From: Hydrogenispora ethanolica
GTDB lineage: Bacteria; Bacillota; UBA4882; UBA8346
NCBI RefSeq assembly: GCF_004340685.1
Contig: NZ_SLUN01000044.1
Location: 1-45,805, forward strand
Direction of reading: 5' to 3'
Length of the DNA stretch: 45,805 bases
The notes below the pieces were generated by a model. The model was not told the origin of the DNA and did no database searches. It worked only from the letters and a program-made list of their open reading frames with translations. Position 1 is the first letter of the stretch. The number at the start of each line of letters is the position of its first letter. This document shows positions 23,182 through 31,417 of the stretch, one piece after another. The translations under genes and the position numbers were made by a program.

Positions 23182-24609
23182 ATGAATAAAGACCCCTCTC
23201 CTGACGCTTTGATCAATTTCATCAGCGGTCTCGGCTACAAACCCATCGATCTGGAGGTCCGGTCGGTGGTCGCGGCGGATCATTCCCTGACCCACCTGGT
23301 GTTTCGGAAGGGTTTGGCCGATCCTGCCATTCTGACGGATACGCTCTCCCAGGCTCCGAAACTTTCCAGGCAAAGCTTTGCCCCCTTCGGCGAGGTCCTG
23401 GTCTATGAGGAGGCGAGCCGTCTGACCGAGGCCATGAATCAGGGCGCCACCATCGTATTCCTCGAGGATCACCAGCCTTTTGCGGTGCTGACTCCGGCCT
23501 GGGTCAAACGGCCCCCGGGCGAGCCGCTGATCGAACGCTCGATCCGGGGTTCCTATCATGCGTTCACCGAGGACATCTTCGACAATTTGGCGGTGGTTCG
23601 CAAGGTCCTTCCCGACGCCAACCTGGTCGCCGAAGAGCTGGCCATCGGGCAACGGACCCGGACCAAGACCGCTCTCGCCTACCTGCAGGACGTGGCCAAT
23701 CCCGATCTCGTTCAAGAGGTGCGGCTGCGGCTGGCGCGGCTCCGGATCGATGCCGTCCTCGACTGCGGCGTCGTCGAGGAATTGATTCAGGACTATCCCT
23801 GGACGCCGTTTCCGCTGAACCAAAGCACCGAACGTCCGGATAAAGTCGCCGGATATCTGCTCGAAGGAAGGGTGGCCGTATTCATCGACAATTGTCCCCG
23901 GGCGATCGTCCTGCCGGTATCCCTCAACGATCTGTACCAATCGCCCGACGATTATTATTTCAATTTCTGGTCCGGCAGCATGATCCGGATCGTCCGTTTC
24001 GTGGGCAGCCTGATCGCCGTGGCCTTGTCCGGCCTCTATATCGCCCTGGTCGGAGCCAGCCCCCAGCTCTTGCCGATCACCCTGGGCCTGGAGATCGCCG
24101 GACTCCGGGTCGGCATGCCGCTGCCGCTGCCGATGGAGGTGATCCTCACCGAATTGATGGTGGAGCTATTTCGGGAGGCTGGGCTCCGCCTCCCCGGCGG
24201 CATCAATGTCTCCATGGGCGTCTCCACCGGGATCCTGCTCGGCCTGGCGCTGGTCATGACCGGCTATATCTCCACCCCGACCATCATCGTGGTTGGCCTG
24301 ACCGCCATTGCTTCCTTCTCGACCCCTAACTTTTCGGTCGGCTTCACCTGGCGGGTGCTGAAATACTTTCTGATCCTGGCCGCCACTTTCCTGGGGTACT
24401 ATGGCTTCATCCTGGGCGCGGTGTTGATCCTGGCCCATGTCGCCAGCCTGACCTCTTTCGGTTCGGCCTACGCCTCCCCCTGGGGTCCTTTCCAGCTTTC
24501 CGGGGTCCCGGATTCGCTGATCCGGTTCCCGCACCGTTTGCGCAAGAAACGCCCGTCCGTTGCCAAACCGCTGCAACAGACGCGGCAACAGAATTCCGGC
24601 GAGGAGTAA
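23182..24609 (+). CDS. gerA: spore germination protein GerA family (receptor A subunit)
   Basis: 475 aa. The hydrophilic N-terminal half (two-subdomain NTD) includes YHAFTEDIFDNLAVVRKVL and RTRTKTALAYLQDVANPDLV. It ends at PDDYYFNFWSGSMIRIVRFVG, followed by about five membrane segments. This is the A subunit of a germinant receptor in the spore inner membrane, which senses nutrients and releases ions. The ATG at 23182 is weakly supported (GGAAAA upstream); an in-frame ATG at 23146 sits too close to its GAGGGG. The C-terminal tail is basic (RLRKKRPSVAKP). gerB follows after 11 bp. Confidence 0.92.
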   Translation: MNKDPSPDALINFISGLGYKPIDLEVRSVVAADHSLTHLVFRKGLADPAILTDTLSQAPKLSRQSFAPFGEVLVYEEASRLTEAMNQGATIVFLEDHQPFAVLTPAWVKRPPGEPLIERSIRGSYHAFTEDIFDNLAVVRKVLPDANLVAEELAIGQRTRTKTALAYLQDVANPDLVQEVRLRLARLRIDAVLDCGVVEELIQDYPWTPFPLNQSTERPDKVAGYLLEGRVAVFIDNCPRAIVLPVSLNDLYQSPDDYYFNFWSGSMIRIVRFVGSLIAVALSGLYIALVGASPQLLPITLGLEIAGLRVGMPLPLPMEVILTELMVELFREAGLRLPGGINVSMGVSTGILLGLALVMTGYISTPTIIVVGLTAIASFSTPNFSVGFTWRVLKYFLILAATFLGYYGFILGAVLILAHVASLTSFGSAYASPWGPFQLSGVPDSLIRFPHRLRKKRPSVAKPLQQTRQQNSGEE

Positions 24610-24620
24610 CTGTTACGGCG

Positions 24621-25703
24621 ATGAATCATCCGTTGACCAGTAAATTGTATCTGCCGCTGATCCTCATGTCCATTCTGGGTTTCGGGATAATGTTCCACCC
24701 TTTTACCTTGAATAAAAACATCGGGGTCAATGCTTATCTCACCATTGTCTTCGGCTTCCTCCTTGCGGTCCTGGGGCTTTTGGCCATCCGTGCGCTGCTG
24801 GGGAAGTATCCGGGGGAATCGTTGATCGACTGGGGCAACCGGCTGCTGGGCCGGGCCGGCTGGCTGGGGTCCGGTCTGGTGCTGGCCATCGTCCTGGTCT
24901 TTACCGTGCTCGCGGTCCGCCGGCTCACCGAACCCATCGGCACGTCGATCCTTTTTCTGACCCCGGAATGGGCCAATATCCTCAGTTGCGTTCTGGTCAT
25001 CACCTATATCGCCCAGCTCGGCGAGGAAGCCCTCGGCCGCCTCTGCTCCATCTGTTGCGGCCTAATCCCGGTCTTCGGCCTCAATCTGCTCCTGGGGTTT
25101 GGCAGCGTGACCTTAGCCCAGGTCCATCCGGCCTATATCATCCGGGATCTCCGCTACCTGAACTACTGGTGGGCCGGGCTGCCCGGCTTCGTACCGGTGC
25201 TGCTGATCGCGTCCTTGATCCGGACCCGGGATTTCCGGGACCGTTTCCGGTATGTCCTGCCCACTGTGGGCCTTGGCGCGCTCATTCTCGGGATCACCGC
25301 CTTTGAGATCGTCGGCGTCTTCGGCGCCGGGGGGATCCAGCGCTATCCCAGACCGGTCATGGCTTTTATGGGAACCATCCGCCTGGCCCAGGAGTATTTT
25401 TTCCAAAATTTCGTGTTGACCACGCATCTTTTCGTGTTTACCGCCCAATCGCTGGTTATCGCCACGGTCCTGCTGCGGGTGCTGGCCAACGGGATCATCG
25501 CGCTGTGCCGCATTCCCCGGAAACGCAGCCGTTGGGTGATTCCGGCGCTGGCGGCAGTGGTCTATCTGTTGACCCTGTTTTCAGACCTGATCGTCTATGC
25601 GCGGTACAACAACCCGCTGATCATCTCCGGCAGCTTCTTCATCCTGGCCTACCTCGGGATCCTGTGGTTATTATCCCGGCTCAGGAGGGACGGCCGGCCA
25701 TGA
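24621..25703 (+). CDS. gerB: spore germination protein GerB family (receptor B subunit, APC-fold)
   Basis: 360 aa with about ten membrane segments and almost no soluble parts, of the normal length for the family. The APC-superfamily fold is thought to bind the germinant within the membrane. Early segments LPLILMSILGFGIMFHPF and the ESLIDWGNRLLGR loop are typical. It follows gerA by 11 bp, and its stop overlaps the start of gerC (ATGA at 25700-25703), so translation is coupled. Confidence 0.92.
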   Translation: MNHPLTSKLYLPLILMSILGFGIMFHPFTLNKNIGVNAYLTIVFGFLLAVLGLLAIRALLGKYPGESLIDWGNRLLGRAGWLGSGLVLAIVLVFTVLAVRRLTEPIGTSILFLTPEWANILSCVLVITYIAQLGEEALGRLCSICCGLIPVFGLNLLLGFGSVTLAQVHPAYIIRDLRYLNYWWAGLPGFVPVLLIASLIRTRDFRDRFRYVLPTVGLGALILGITAFEIVGVFGAGGIQRYPRPVMAFMGTIRLAQEYFFQNFVLTTHLFVFTAQSLVIATVLLRVLANGIIALCRIPRKRSRWVIPALAAVVYLLTLFSDLIVYARYNNPLIISGSFFILAYLGILWLLSRLRRDGRP

Positions 25704-26809
25704 GCGTCATCAAATTGGCCCGCGCGGGCCTCTTCGCATTGCTATTGTCCCTAACCGGCGCCGGCTGCTGGGATATATCGCCCATCGAGGACCGGGCCCT
25801 GGCGCTGATGCTCGGCCTCGACCGGGTGGGAGACGGATACCGGGTCAGCATCCAGGTGCCGACCATCTCCAATTTCATTCAAACCAATAACGGCGGCGTC
25901 CAACGCGACCAACACGCCTTCCAGGCTTTCGTGGAGCAAGGCGCCTCGCTGGCGGGGATCTTTCAACGGCTGGAGGATGAGAATTACCGGATCCTGATCG
26001 CCGGATCGGTAAAAGTGATCATCGTCTCGCGCTCGCTGGCCGAACAAGGACTCTCGCGACTGCTTGCCAGCTTCCTGCGGCAGCCAATGATCTCCCCCCA
26101 GACACTGTTGCTGTTGGCCATCCAAAGCCCGGAGGAGGTTCTCCGCTGGCAGCCCGGCTTCAAAATGCAACCGGCCCTCATCATCGGGAAGCAACTCCGC
26201 GCACCCTTGAAGCGATCCTTCTCCTACCCCATGGAGCTTTGGGAATTCGTCGCCAGGGTGGACAACCGGGCGCCCGACCCGTATCTGCCGCTGATCCGGA
26301 TCAATCGGGCCAACGGGAGTTATTTGCTGGAAGGCCTGGCGCTCTTCCGCGACGACAAGCTGGTCGGGTTCCTCAGCCCCGAGGAGGCCTACCTCTTTGG
26401 CATCTTGAGCGGCAAAGCCCGGAAAGCCATCATCCAGTTCGCCGCCGGGCAGGACTCCGTTACGCTTCACAACGTCTACCACCGGACTCGCCTCGACGTG
26501 GTCAGGTCCAACCACCGCAACATCCTGCGGATGCGGATCGCGGTCAAAGGGAGCATCCTCGATCTCCCTCCCTCTATGGAGACCGACCGGCCGGAAAACC
26601 TGGAGTATCTGAAGGAAGAGGCGCAACGCCAATTGACCGCCCGCATCGGCGGCCTCATCAAAAAGTTCCAGACCCTCGGCGTCGACCCGGTCGGTTTCGG
26701 CAATCAGCTGATCATCGCCGGCGTTCCGGAATGGCGGGAGACCTTCCGCCAGATCCCCTTCCGGATCCAGACCACCATCGACTACCGCTATACGCCGCCC
26801 GCCCGTTGA
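25700..26809 (+). CDS. gerC: spore germination lipoprotein GerC family (receptor C subunit)
   Basis: 369 aa. A lipoprotein signal ends in the lipobox LTGAGC with Cys at about 23, followed by WDISPIEDRALALMLGLDR, the usual GerC start. The rest is the three-domain GerC fold; DPYLPLIRI and the C-terminal strand region (FGNQLIIAGVPEWRE) are family-like. The ATG at 25700 overlaps the gerB stop; AGGAGG lies somewhat far upstream (12 nt). It completes a single three-gene A-B-C receptor operon. The amino-acid or sugar germinant cannot be predicted. Confidence 0.92.
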   Translation: MSVIKLARAGLFALLLSLTGAGCWDISPIEDRALALMLGLDRVGDGYRVSIQVPTISNFIQTNNGGVQRDQHAFQAFVEQGASLAGIFQRLEDENYRILIAGSVKVIIVSRSLAEQGLSRLLASFLRQPMISPQTLLLLAIQSPEEVLRWQPGFKMQPALIIGKQLRAPLKRSFSYPMELWEFVARVDNRAPDPYLPLIRINRANGSYLLEGLALFRDDKLVGFLSPEEAYLFGILSGKARKAIIQFAAGQDSVTLHNVYHRTRLDVVRSNHRNILRMRIAVKGSILDLPPSMETDRPENLEYLKEEAQRQLTARIGGLIKKFQTLGVDPVGFGNQLIIAGVPEWRETFRQIPFRIQTTIDYRYTPPAR

Positions 26810-26905
26810 GGCGGGAACGGCCGCCTTCCGCCGGGACCCGTCCGCCGTTCCGGCATTGGGGACGCTTATTTTCTACGTTCTCCTCGCCTCCGGAGCCTCA
26901 ACCTA

Positions 26906-26914
26906 TGGTACAAT
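26906..26914 (+). promoter_or_regulatory. extended -10 promoter for the EamA gene
   Basis: TGG-TACAAT (26906-26914) forms an extended -10 element, 39 bp before the ATG at 26954. No convincing -35 box is visible, as is common for extended -10 promoters. Confidence 0.45.
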
Positions 26915-26953
26915 AAATGCGATGTCAAAAATTACTGCGAGGATGGATGAACC

Positions 26954-27379
26954 ATGTTTCCTGCCTGGGTGTATTATGCGCTGGGGTCGGCTTTTTTCGC
27001 CGGACTGACGGCCTTGTTCGGCAAGATCGGGGTAAGCGGAATCAACTCCAACTTGGCCACTTTTTTGCGGACCATCGTGGTGCTGCTCTTTTCCGGCGGC
27101 ATTGTGCTGGCGACCGGGGGCTGGCAGAATCCGGCCCGGTTGCCCCAGAAGACGCTGGGGTTTCTGATTCTGTCGGCGCTGGCCACCGGAGCGTCCTGGC
27201 TCTGTTATTACCGCGCCCTGCAACTGGGGCCGGCCTCGAAAGTAGCGCCCATCGACAAGCTGGGAGTGGTCTTCGCGATGGTGTTGGCCTTCGTCTTTTT
27301 AGGCGAAAAAGCCGACCTCAAGACGGTCGGCGGCGGGCTGCTCATCGCGGCCGGAGCCCTGGTCATCGCGTTGAAGTAA
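26954..27379 (+). CDS. single-domain EamA (DMT) transporter
   Basis: 141 aa with about five membrane segments, i.e. one EamA repeat instead of the usual two in a ten-TM protein. Such half-size members work as dimers. The end (APIDKLGVVFAMVLAFVFLGEKADLKTVGGGLLIAAGALVI) is the typical EamA C-terminal pair of helices, with the conserved Gly-Glu. ATG follows GAGGATGG. It follows gerC by 144 bp but has its own promoter, so a germination role is not implied. Substrate unknown. Confidence 0.88.
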   Translation: MFPAWVYYALGSAFFAGLTALFGKIGVSGINSNLATFLRTIVVLLFSGGIVLATGGWQNPARLPQKTLGFLILSALATGASWLCYYRALQLGPASKVAPIDKLGVVFAMVLAFVFLGEKADLKTVGGGLLIAAGALVIALK

Positions 27380-27811
27380 GCCTCCGGCGGGATCCGGCGG
27401 CGGTCCGCCGTTCTTGAGGAGGTTCGCAAAGCCGCGGCGACTGTCGCCATACCTGCTTCAGGCCTGCCGGCGTCCGCGGCGGCGATTCCGGTTCCCCTGG
27501 CGGTCACCGCCACAGTGGCAGCGCTCATTGCCGGAACTGAGGCGGTGACTGCCAGGGTTGCGGCGGGGAACCTCATGATTGCGGCGATCGTTGCCGCGGT
27601 TGCGCGCGAGGCTCCGGTCGCCGCGGCGGCGACCGCCACAGTTTCGTCGCGGCTCAAAACAAACGCGGCAAAGGCCGCCGCTTTTCCTTTTCCAAGCCAT
27701 GACGCTCTGGCGAGGGGCGCCGCGGCGCCGCCGGGAACTCCGGGACGGCCCGGACGCTTCCGGTTTCAGCCCACGCCGGATCAAAATCCTGCCACGGCCG
27801 CCCGTCGTGAT
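27380..27811. repeat. GC-rich stretch with a 17-bp inverted repeat
   Basis: It lies between the convergent EamA and histidine-kinase genes. CCCTGGCGGTCACCGCC at 27495-27511 and GGCGGTGACTGCCAGGG at 27541-27557 form a 17-bp stem with one mismatch and a 29-nt loop. Further GCGGCGG/CCGCCGC words recur on both sides. Open frames cross it on both strands, Ala/Val-rich on the plus and Arg/Gly/Asn-rich on the minus. None has a ribosome site, so I read the stretch as non-coding repeat or decayed sequence. Confidence 0.5.
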
Positions 27812-29236
27812 TCAAGCGCCGTTCTCTTTGGCTGCGGGCAATTGGATGGTGAAGGTCGTGCCCACCCCGACGGCGCTGGCGACGCGGATCGTACCGCCGT
27901 GGTTGGCGATGATCTGCTTGGCGATGGCCAGTCCCAAGCCGGCTTTCCCTTTGGAGCGAGAGGCGTCCACTTGGTGAAAGCGGTCAAAGATCTTCTCCAG
28001 GTGTTCGGGGGGGATCCCTTCGCCGCTGTCGGCGATGCTCAACTGGAGGCTTTTCCCGGCCGGGCGCAGCGCGATCCGGATGCTGCCGCCGGCGGCGGTA
28101 TGGCGGATGGCGTTGTCGAGCAGATTCTCAATCACCCGCCGCAGATGGGATTCGTCGCCATGGCATAGCGCCGGACCGCCGCTCTCGGTTTCGAGCCGGA
28201 TCTGCTTGGCAGCTGCCAAAGGCCCGAAGGATTCGGCCACTCTGGCGACGACGTGGTCCAGGGGAAAATTCCGTTTCTCCAACACATACTGGTGCGAATC
28301 GATCCGCGCCAGGAGCAACAGCTGCGAAACCAAGCCGGTCATCTGTTGCAGCTCTTCGTTGATATTGTTCAGCCAATCCATCTGTTCGGCCACGGTCTCC
28401 CGGGGGTTGCTGAAGACCACGTCCAGATTGGTCTGGATAATGGCCAGCGGGGTCCGCAATTCGTGCGAGGCGTCCGCCAGAAAATCTTTCTGCTGTTGCC
28501 AGGCCTTTTGGATGGGAGCGATCGCCCGCTGGGCCATAAAGAGGCTGCCGGCCAGCGACAGCACAAGAAAGATGACTCCGGTGACGATCAGCGAGACCAC
28601 CAGCGACTGCTGGATATTCTTGTCCTGCCTCAGGTCCTGAAAGATGATGACCGATCCCGCCCCCTTGGCGAGGGCGGTCCGGTAGTAATAATAGCTGGAA
28701 CGGGAGAAAGCGACGGTCCCGCTCTCTTTACGCGCCCCCATGATCTTTTGCACCGTCCCGGAGAACTCCGCTAGCAGCGGCTCCATTCCGGGGGACTGAA
28801 TCATATTCCCGGCGGGTCCGGTCTTAACGAAAAAGACCGGCGCCAAAGGCCGCTTAGCGGGGGGCTTGGGACCGAAAGGTTCCAGTAGCCGGACCGGCGG
28901 CGCCAGAATCCGGATCCGCTTCTCCAGTCCGGACGGGTCCCGCTGTTTGAGAAGGCCGAAAGCTTCCGGCGGTTTGGGAAAGCCGAAAGATTGCGGCGGT
29001 TTAAACGGATCAAAAGGCCGCTCCCGGCCGGGCTGGGGAGGCCGCTGGTCAAAGGGGGGAAATTCCGGCACGGTGCCGGATTTGATGAGCGTAGCCAGCC
29101 GTTTCGAAAAAAATTCGGCGTGGCTGATCATTTTGATCTGCAGCAAAATATAAACTCCGATGGTGAGCGAGACAAACAGCGCGGTAATGATGGCCAGATT
29201 GGTGAAGATGAATTGGAGTCGCAGTTTACGAAACAT
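27812..29236 (-). CDS. sensor histidine kinase with proline-rich extracytoplasmic domain
   Basis: 474 aa. TM1 is at about 10-33 and TM2 at about 210-234. In between is an extracytoplasmic domain whose first part (58-135) is very rich in Pro, Phe and Lys (PPFDQRPPQPG, PKPPEAFGLLK, FGPKPPAKRP). The HisKA box is DASHELRTPL with phospho-acceptor H258. The ATPase domain shows ENLLDNAIRHT, DSGEGIPPE and GKAGLGLAI. HAMP appears minimal or absent. It is the cognate partner of the response regulator upstream, with which it overlaps by 11 bp. The signal is unknown. Confidence 0.93.
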   Translation of the reverse strand: MFRKLRLQFIFTNLAIITALFVSLTIGVYILLQIKMISHAEFFSKRLATLIKSGTVPEFPPFDQRPPQPGRERPFDPFKPPQSFGFPKPPEAFGLLKQRDPSGLEKRIRILAPPVRLLEPFGPKPPAKRPLAPVFFVKTGPAGNMIQSPGMEPLLAEFSGTVQKIMGARKESGTVAFSRSSYYYYRTALAKGAGSVIIFQDLRQDKNIQQSLVVSLIVTGVIFLVLSLAGSLFMAQRAIAPIQKAWQQQKDFLADASHELRTPLAIIQTNLDVVFSNPRETVAEQMDWLNNINEELQQMTGLVSQLLLLARIDSHQYVLEKRNFPLDHVVARVAESFGPLAAAKQIRLETESGGPALCHGDESHLRRVIENLLDNAIRHTAAGGSIRIALRPAGKSLQLSIADSGEGIPPEHLEKIFDRFHQVDASRSKGKAGLGLAIAKQIIANHGGTIRVASAVGVGTTFTIQLPAAKENGA

Positions 29237-29900
29237 CGGCTTCTCCCTTGATAAAATACCCCACGCCGCGAACGGTCTGGATGCAGGAAGCGGAGAGCTT
29301 CTTCCGGAGGTAATGGATGTAGAGATCGATATTGCCGAATTCGGTCTCCGAGTCGTAACCCCAGACCCGCTCGAAGATTCGTTCCTTGGTCACCACCTGC
29401 CCATGGTTCCGCATCAGGATCTCCAGCAGCAGCGCCTCCTTGACGCTCAGCTGGATCGTAGCCGCGCCCCGGGTCACTTCACATTTGAGCGGATCCAGGA
29501 TCATCCCCGCCGCCGCGATGGTGTCCCCGACCCATTCCTTGCTCTTTCTGCGGGCGAGCGCCCTGAGCCTGGCGAGGAGCTCCTCCGTGGCAAAGGGCTT
29601 GATGAGGTAGTCGTCGGCCCCCGAATCCAGCCCCTCCACCCGATCCTGGGGGAGGTCCTTGGCGGTCATAAAGATCACCGGCGTATGAATCCCCTGCCGG
29701 CGCAGTTCCTTGATGACCGACAAGCCGTCGTTGCCCGGTAACATCCGGTCCAATACGATCAGGTCATAGTTTCCGCTCTCCGCCATCTCCAGGCCGGTGA
29801 TCCCGTCGACGGCCACATCGACGATATAGCCGTTCTTGCGCAACAGATGGGAGAGGGCTTTCACCAATTTTATCTCATCCTCAACGAGCAACAATCTCAT
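29226..29900 (-). CDS. OmpR-family response regulator
   Basis: 224 aa. A receiver domain has the acidic pocket ED(8-9), phospho-acceptor D51 (VLDRMLP), T79 and K101. A winged-helix DNA-binding domain at about 130-224 ends YIHYLRKKLSASCIQTVRGVGY. ATG at 29900 is preferred because the protein then starts with the family-typical MRLLLVEDE; GGAGG is 14 nt away, so initiation may be weak. It is co-transcribed with the kinase, whose start it overlaps. Very similar to the orphan regulator divergently encoded at 30372. Confidence 0.93.
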   Translation of the reverse strand: MRLLLVEDEIKLVKALSHLLRKNGYIVDVAVDGITGLEMAESGNYDLIVLDRMLPGNDGLSVIKELRRQGIHTPVIFMTAKDLPQDRVEGLDSGADDYLIKPFATEELLARLRALARRKSKEWVGDTIAAAGMILDPLKCEVTRGAATIQLSVKEALLLEILMRNHGQVVTKERIFERVWGYDSETEFGNIDLYIHYLRKKLSASCIQTVRGVGYFIKGEADVS

Positions 29901-30371
29901 AACAACCGCTCGGACCTCCTTCTGCCCCGGTCCCGGCCTTTCGGCCGGCTGCCGATGCAAATCTGACGTTTCATATCCATGCAACACCCTCATTATCGCA
30001 TAGCCGGTGAAACAAAACCATGTTTCGATGCTACCAGCCGGTTTCAGCTACATTTTTTGGGAAATGCCGAAATCCCTGCCGCCATTTCCCGAAGAAACCA
30101 GGACGAAATGAAACCTATTTATAGCATAAGCGATGTTCCTTTGAATTTCATTTACATTTCAAAGAATTTTCAAAGATCTTTTCTTAGCCAAATCAATAAT
30201 TGCCGGGGCCCCTCCGGGCCTACCCCGCACTGCAAAAATTAAAATTTTTTTCCTTCGTCAAAAAGGCTTCAAACTAAATACAATTCCAACATTCACCTGC
30301 GAAAATAAAAATAGAATCAATTGTCCAAGGACGGATAATCTTTACAAGGTTGTAGTACCGAGGGTGTTCGC
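29901..30371. other. intergenic region between two divergent response regulators
   Basis: The region holds a GGGAAATG/CATTTCCC inverted repeat (30059-30066 with 30083-30090) and an 11-bp-spaced direct repeat at 30157-30176. An AT-rich stretch from 30235 to 30330 contains a TAGAAT box near 30310. Both regulators must be transcribed from here. No small gene recognised. Confidence 0.5.
30157..30176. promoter_or_regulatory. direct repeat, likely response-regulator binding site
   Basis: TTTCAAAGA occurs at 30157-30165 and again at 30168-30176, one helical turn (11 bp) apart. OmpR/PhoB-type regulators bind as head-to-tail dimers to repeats with this spacing. The location between two OmpR-type genes fits autoregulation. 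Which regulator binds is not known. Confidence 0.45.
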
Positions 30372-31058
30372 ATGAAATTATTATTGGTGGAGGATGAATC
30401 CAAACTTGCCGAAGCGCTATCACACTTGTTAAAGAAGAATGGCTTTGTGGTCGATGTGGCACTGGACGGCGAAACAGGACTGGAAATGGCTTGCATGGGG
30501 ATTTACGATATTATTGTCCTCGATCGCATGTTGCCGCAACAAGACGGGCTCTCGTTGCTCTGCGAATTTCGCAGGCTGGGGCATGACACGCCAGTCCTGA
30601 TTTTGACCGCCAAGGACTCGCCGGAAGACCGGGCGGAAGGCCTGAACGCCGGCGCCGACGATTATCTGGTGAAACCCTTTTATAGCGTCGAGCTGTTGGC
30701 CAGGCTCCAGGCACTGGGACGCCGCAGAAATAAAGACCTGGTTGAAAACGTCCTGGTTGCTGACGATCTGGTTTTCGATCCGATGCGCGGCCAAGTCATC
30801 AAAGACGGCGCGGTCATCCAGTTGACCGTGAAAGAATCGCAACTTTTAGAACTATTAATCCGGAATCACGGCCGGGTCGTCACCAAAGAGCTGATCGTTC
30901 AAAAGGTATGGGGATTCAATTCCGACGCCGAATTTACCTCCGTCAACCTTTACGTCCATTATTTGCGGAAGAAGCTGAACATCACCAACCTCAAGACCGT
31001 CCGGGGAGTCGGATATTATCTGCAAAGAAATAAGAATGTCGCCCAAACCGCCAACTAA
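30372..31058 (+). CDS. orphan OmpR-family response regulator
   Basis: 228 aa. The receiver with D51 (VLDRMLP), T79 and K101 and the winged-helix domain (VKESQLLELLIRNHGRVVTKEL, YVHYLRKKLNITNLKTVRGVGY) are intact. No kinase gene is adjacent. It is highly similar to the regulator at 29226-29900 across the first 110 residues, so the pair looks like a local duplication. It might share that kinase or act without one. ATG follows GAGGGTG. It is followed by a terminator and then the flagellin gene. Confidence 0.93.
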   Translation: MKLLLVEDESKLAEALSHLLKKNGFVVDVALDGETGLEMACMGIYDIIVLDRMLPQQDGLSLLCEFRRLGHDTPVLILTAKDSPEDRAEGLNAGADDYLVKPFYSVELLARLQALGRRRNKDLVENVLVADDLVFDPMRGQVIKDGAVIQLTVKESQLLELLIRNHGRVVTKELIVQKVWGFNSDAEFTSVNLYVHYLRKKLNITNLKTVRGVGYYLQRNKNVAQTAN

Positions 31059-31085
31059 AAACCGCCGAATCTCTTATGCTTTTCA

Positions 31086-31118
31086 AGCCGCCGGTAATCA
31101 ACCCGGTGGTTTTTTTTC
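31086..31118 (+). terminator. terminator after the orphan response regulator
   Basis: A CCGCCGG/CCGGTGG stem with a short loop is followed by T8 on the plus strand. It starts about 28 bp past the stop of the response regulator gene. Confidence 0.75.
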
Positions 31119-31417
31119 TATGGATGCCGGCTGCAAAAAAATTCCTGAAAGGCGTGGACTAAACATAATTCCAATATTCAATTTAATGGATTTCCAATAT
31201 TCCGGCCCGATGCCATCAGTAATTCCCATAGAAAGGCGGTGTTGCGGATGATGCGGTTACGCCGCAAACCATGCGGCAGAGATCCTGCCCCATTCCCGAT
31301 GCGGTAGGGCCAAACATTTTTCACCGGTTTTGGCAGGCCAAGGAAATGGGCTGTCAAACCATGACCTGACCCAGATCAGTACGGATGCTTCATTAAAAAA
31401 TCAAGGAGGAAATCACA
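31119..31417 (+). promoter_or_regulatory. flagellin leader with two CAAGGA sites
   Basis: CAAGGA occurs at 31339-31344 and at 31402-31407, the second overlapping the ribosome site AAGGAGGAA of the flagellin gene. In Bacillus subtilis hag the regulator CsrA binds two such GGA sites, one over the ribosome site, to block translation. The same plan is plausible here. An inverted repeat GGCCAAAC/GTTTTGGC lies near 31309-31334. No clean flagellar sigma-D promoter was found, although CCCGATGC words near 31207 and 31289 hint at -10 elements. Confidence 0.4.

Noticed and set aside
27458-27784. Arg/Gly/Asn-rich minus-strand frame after the histidine kinase
   Set aside because: No ribosome site, and it crosses the 17-bp inverted repeat. 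Composition follows from GC-rich repeats.
31248-31307. 19-codon leader peptide before flagellin
   Set aside because: The ribosome site is poor, the composition is not informative, and nothing suggests attenuation.
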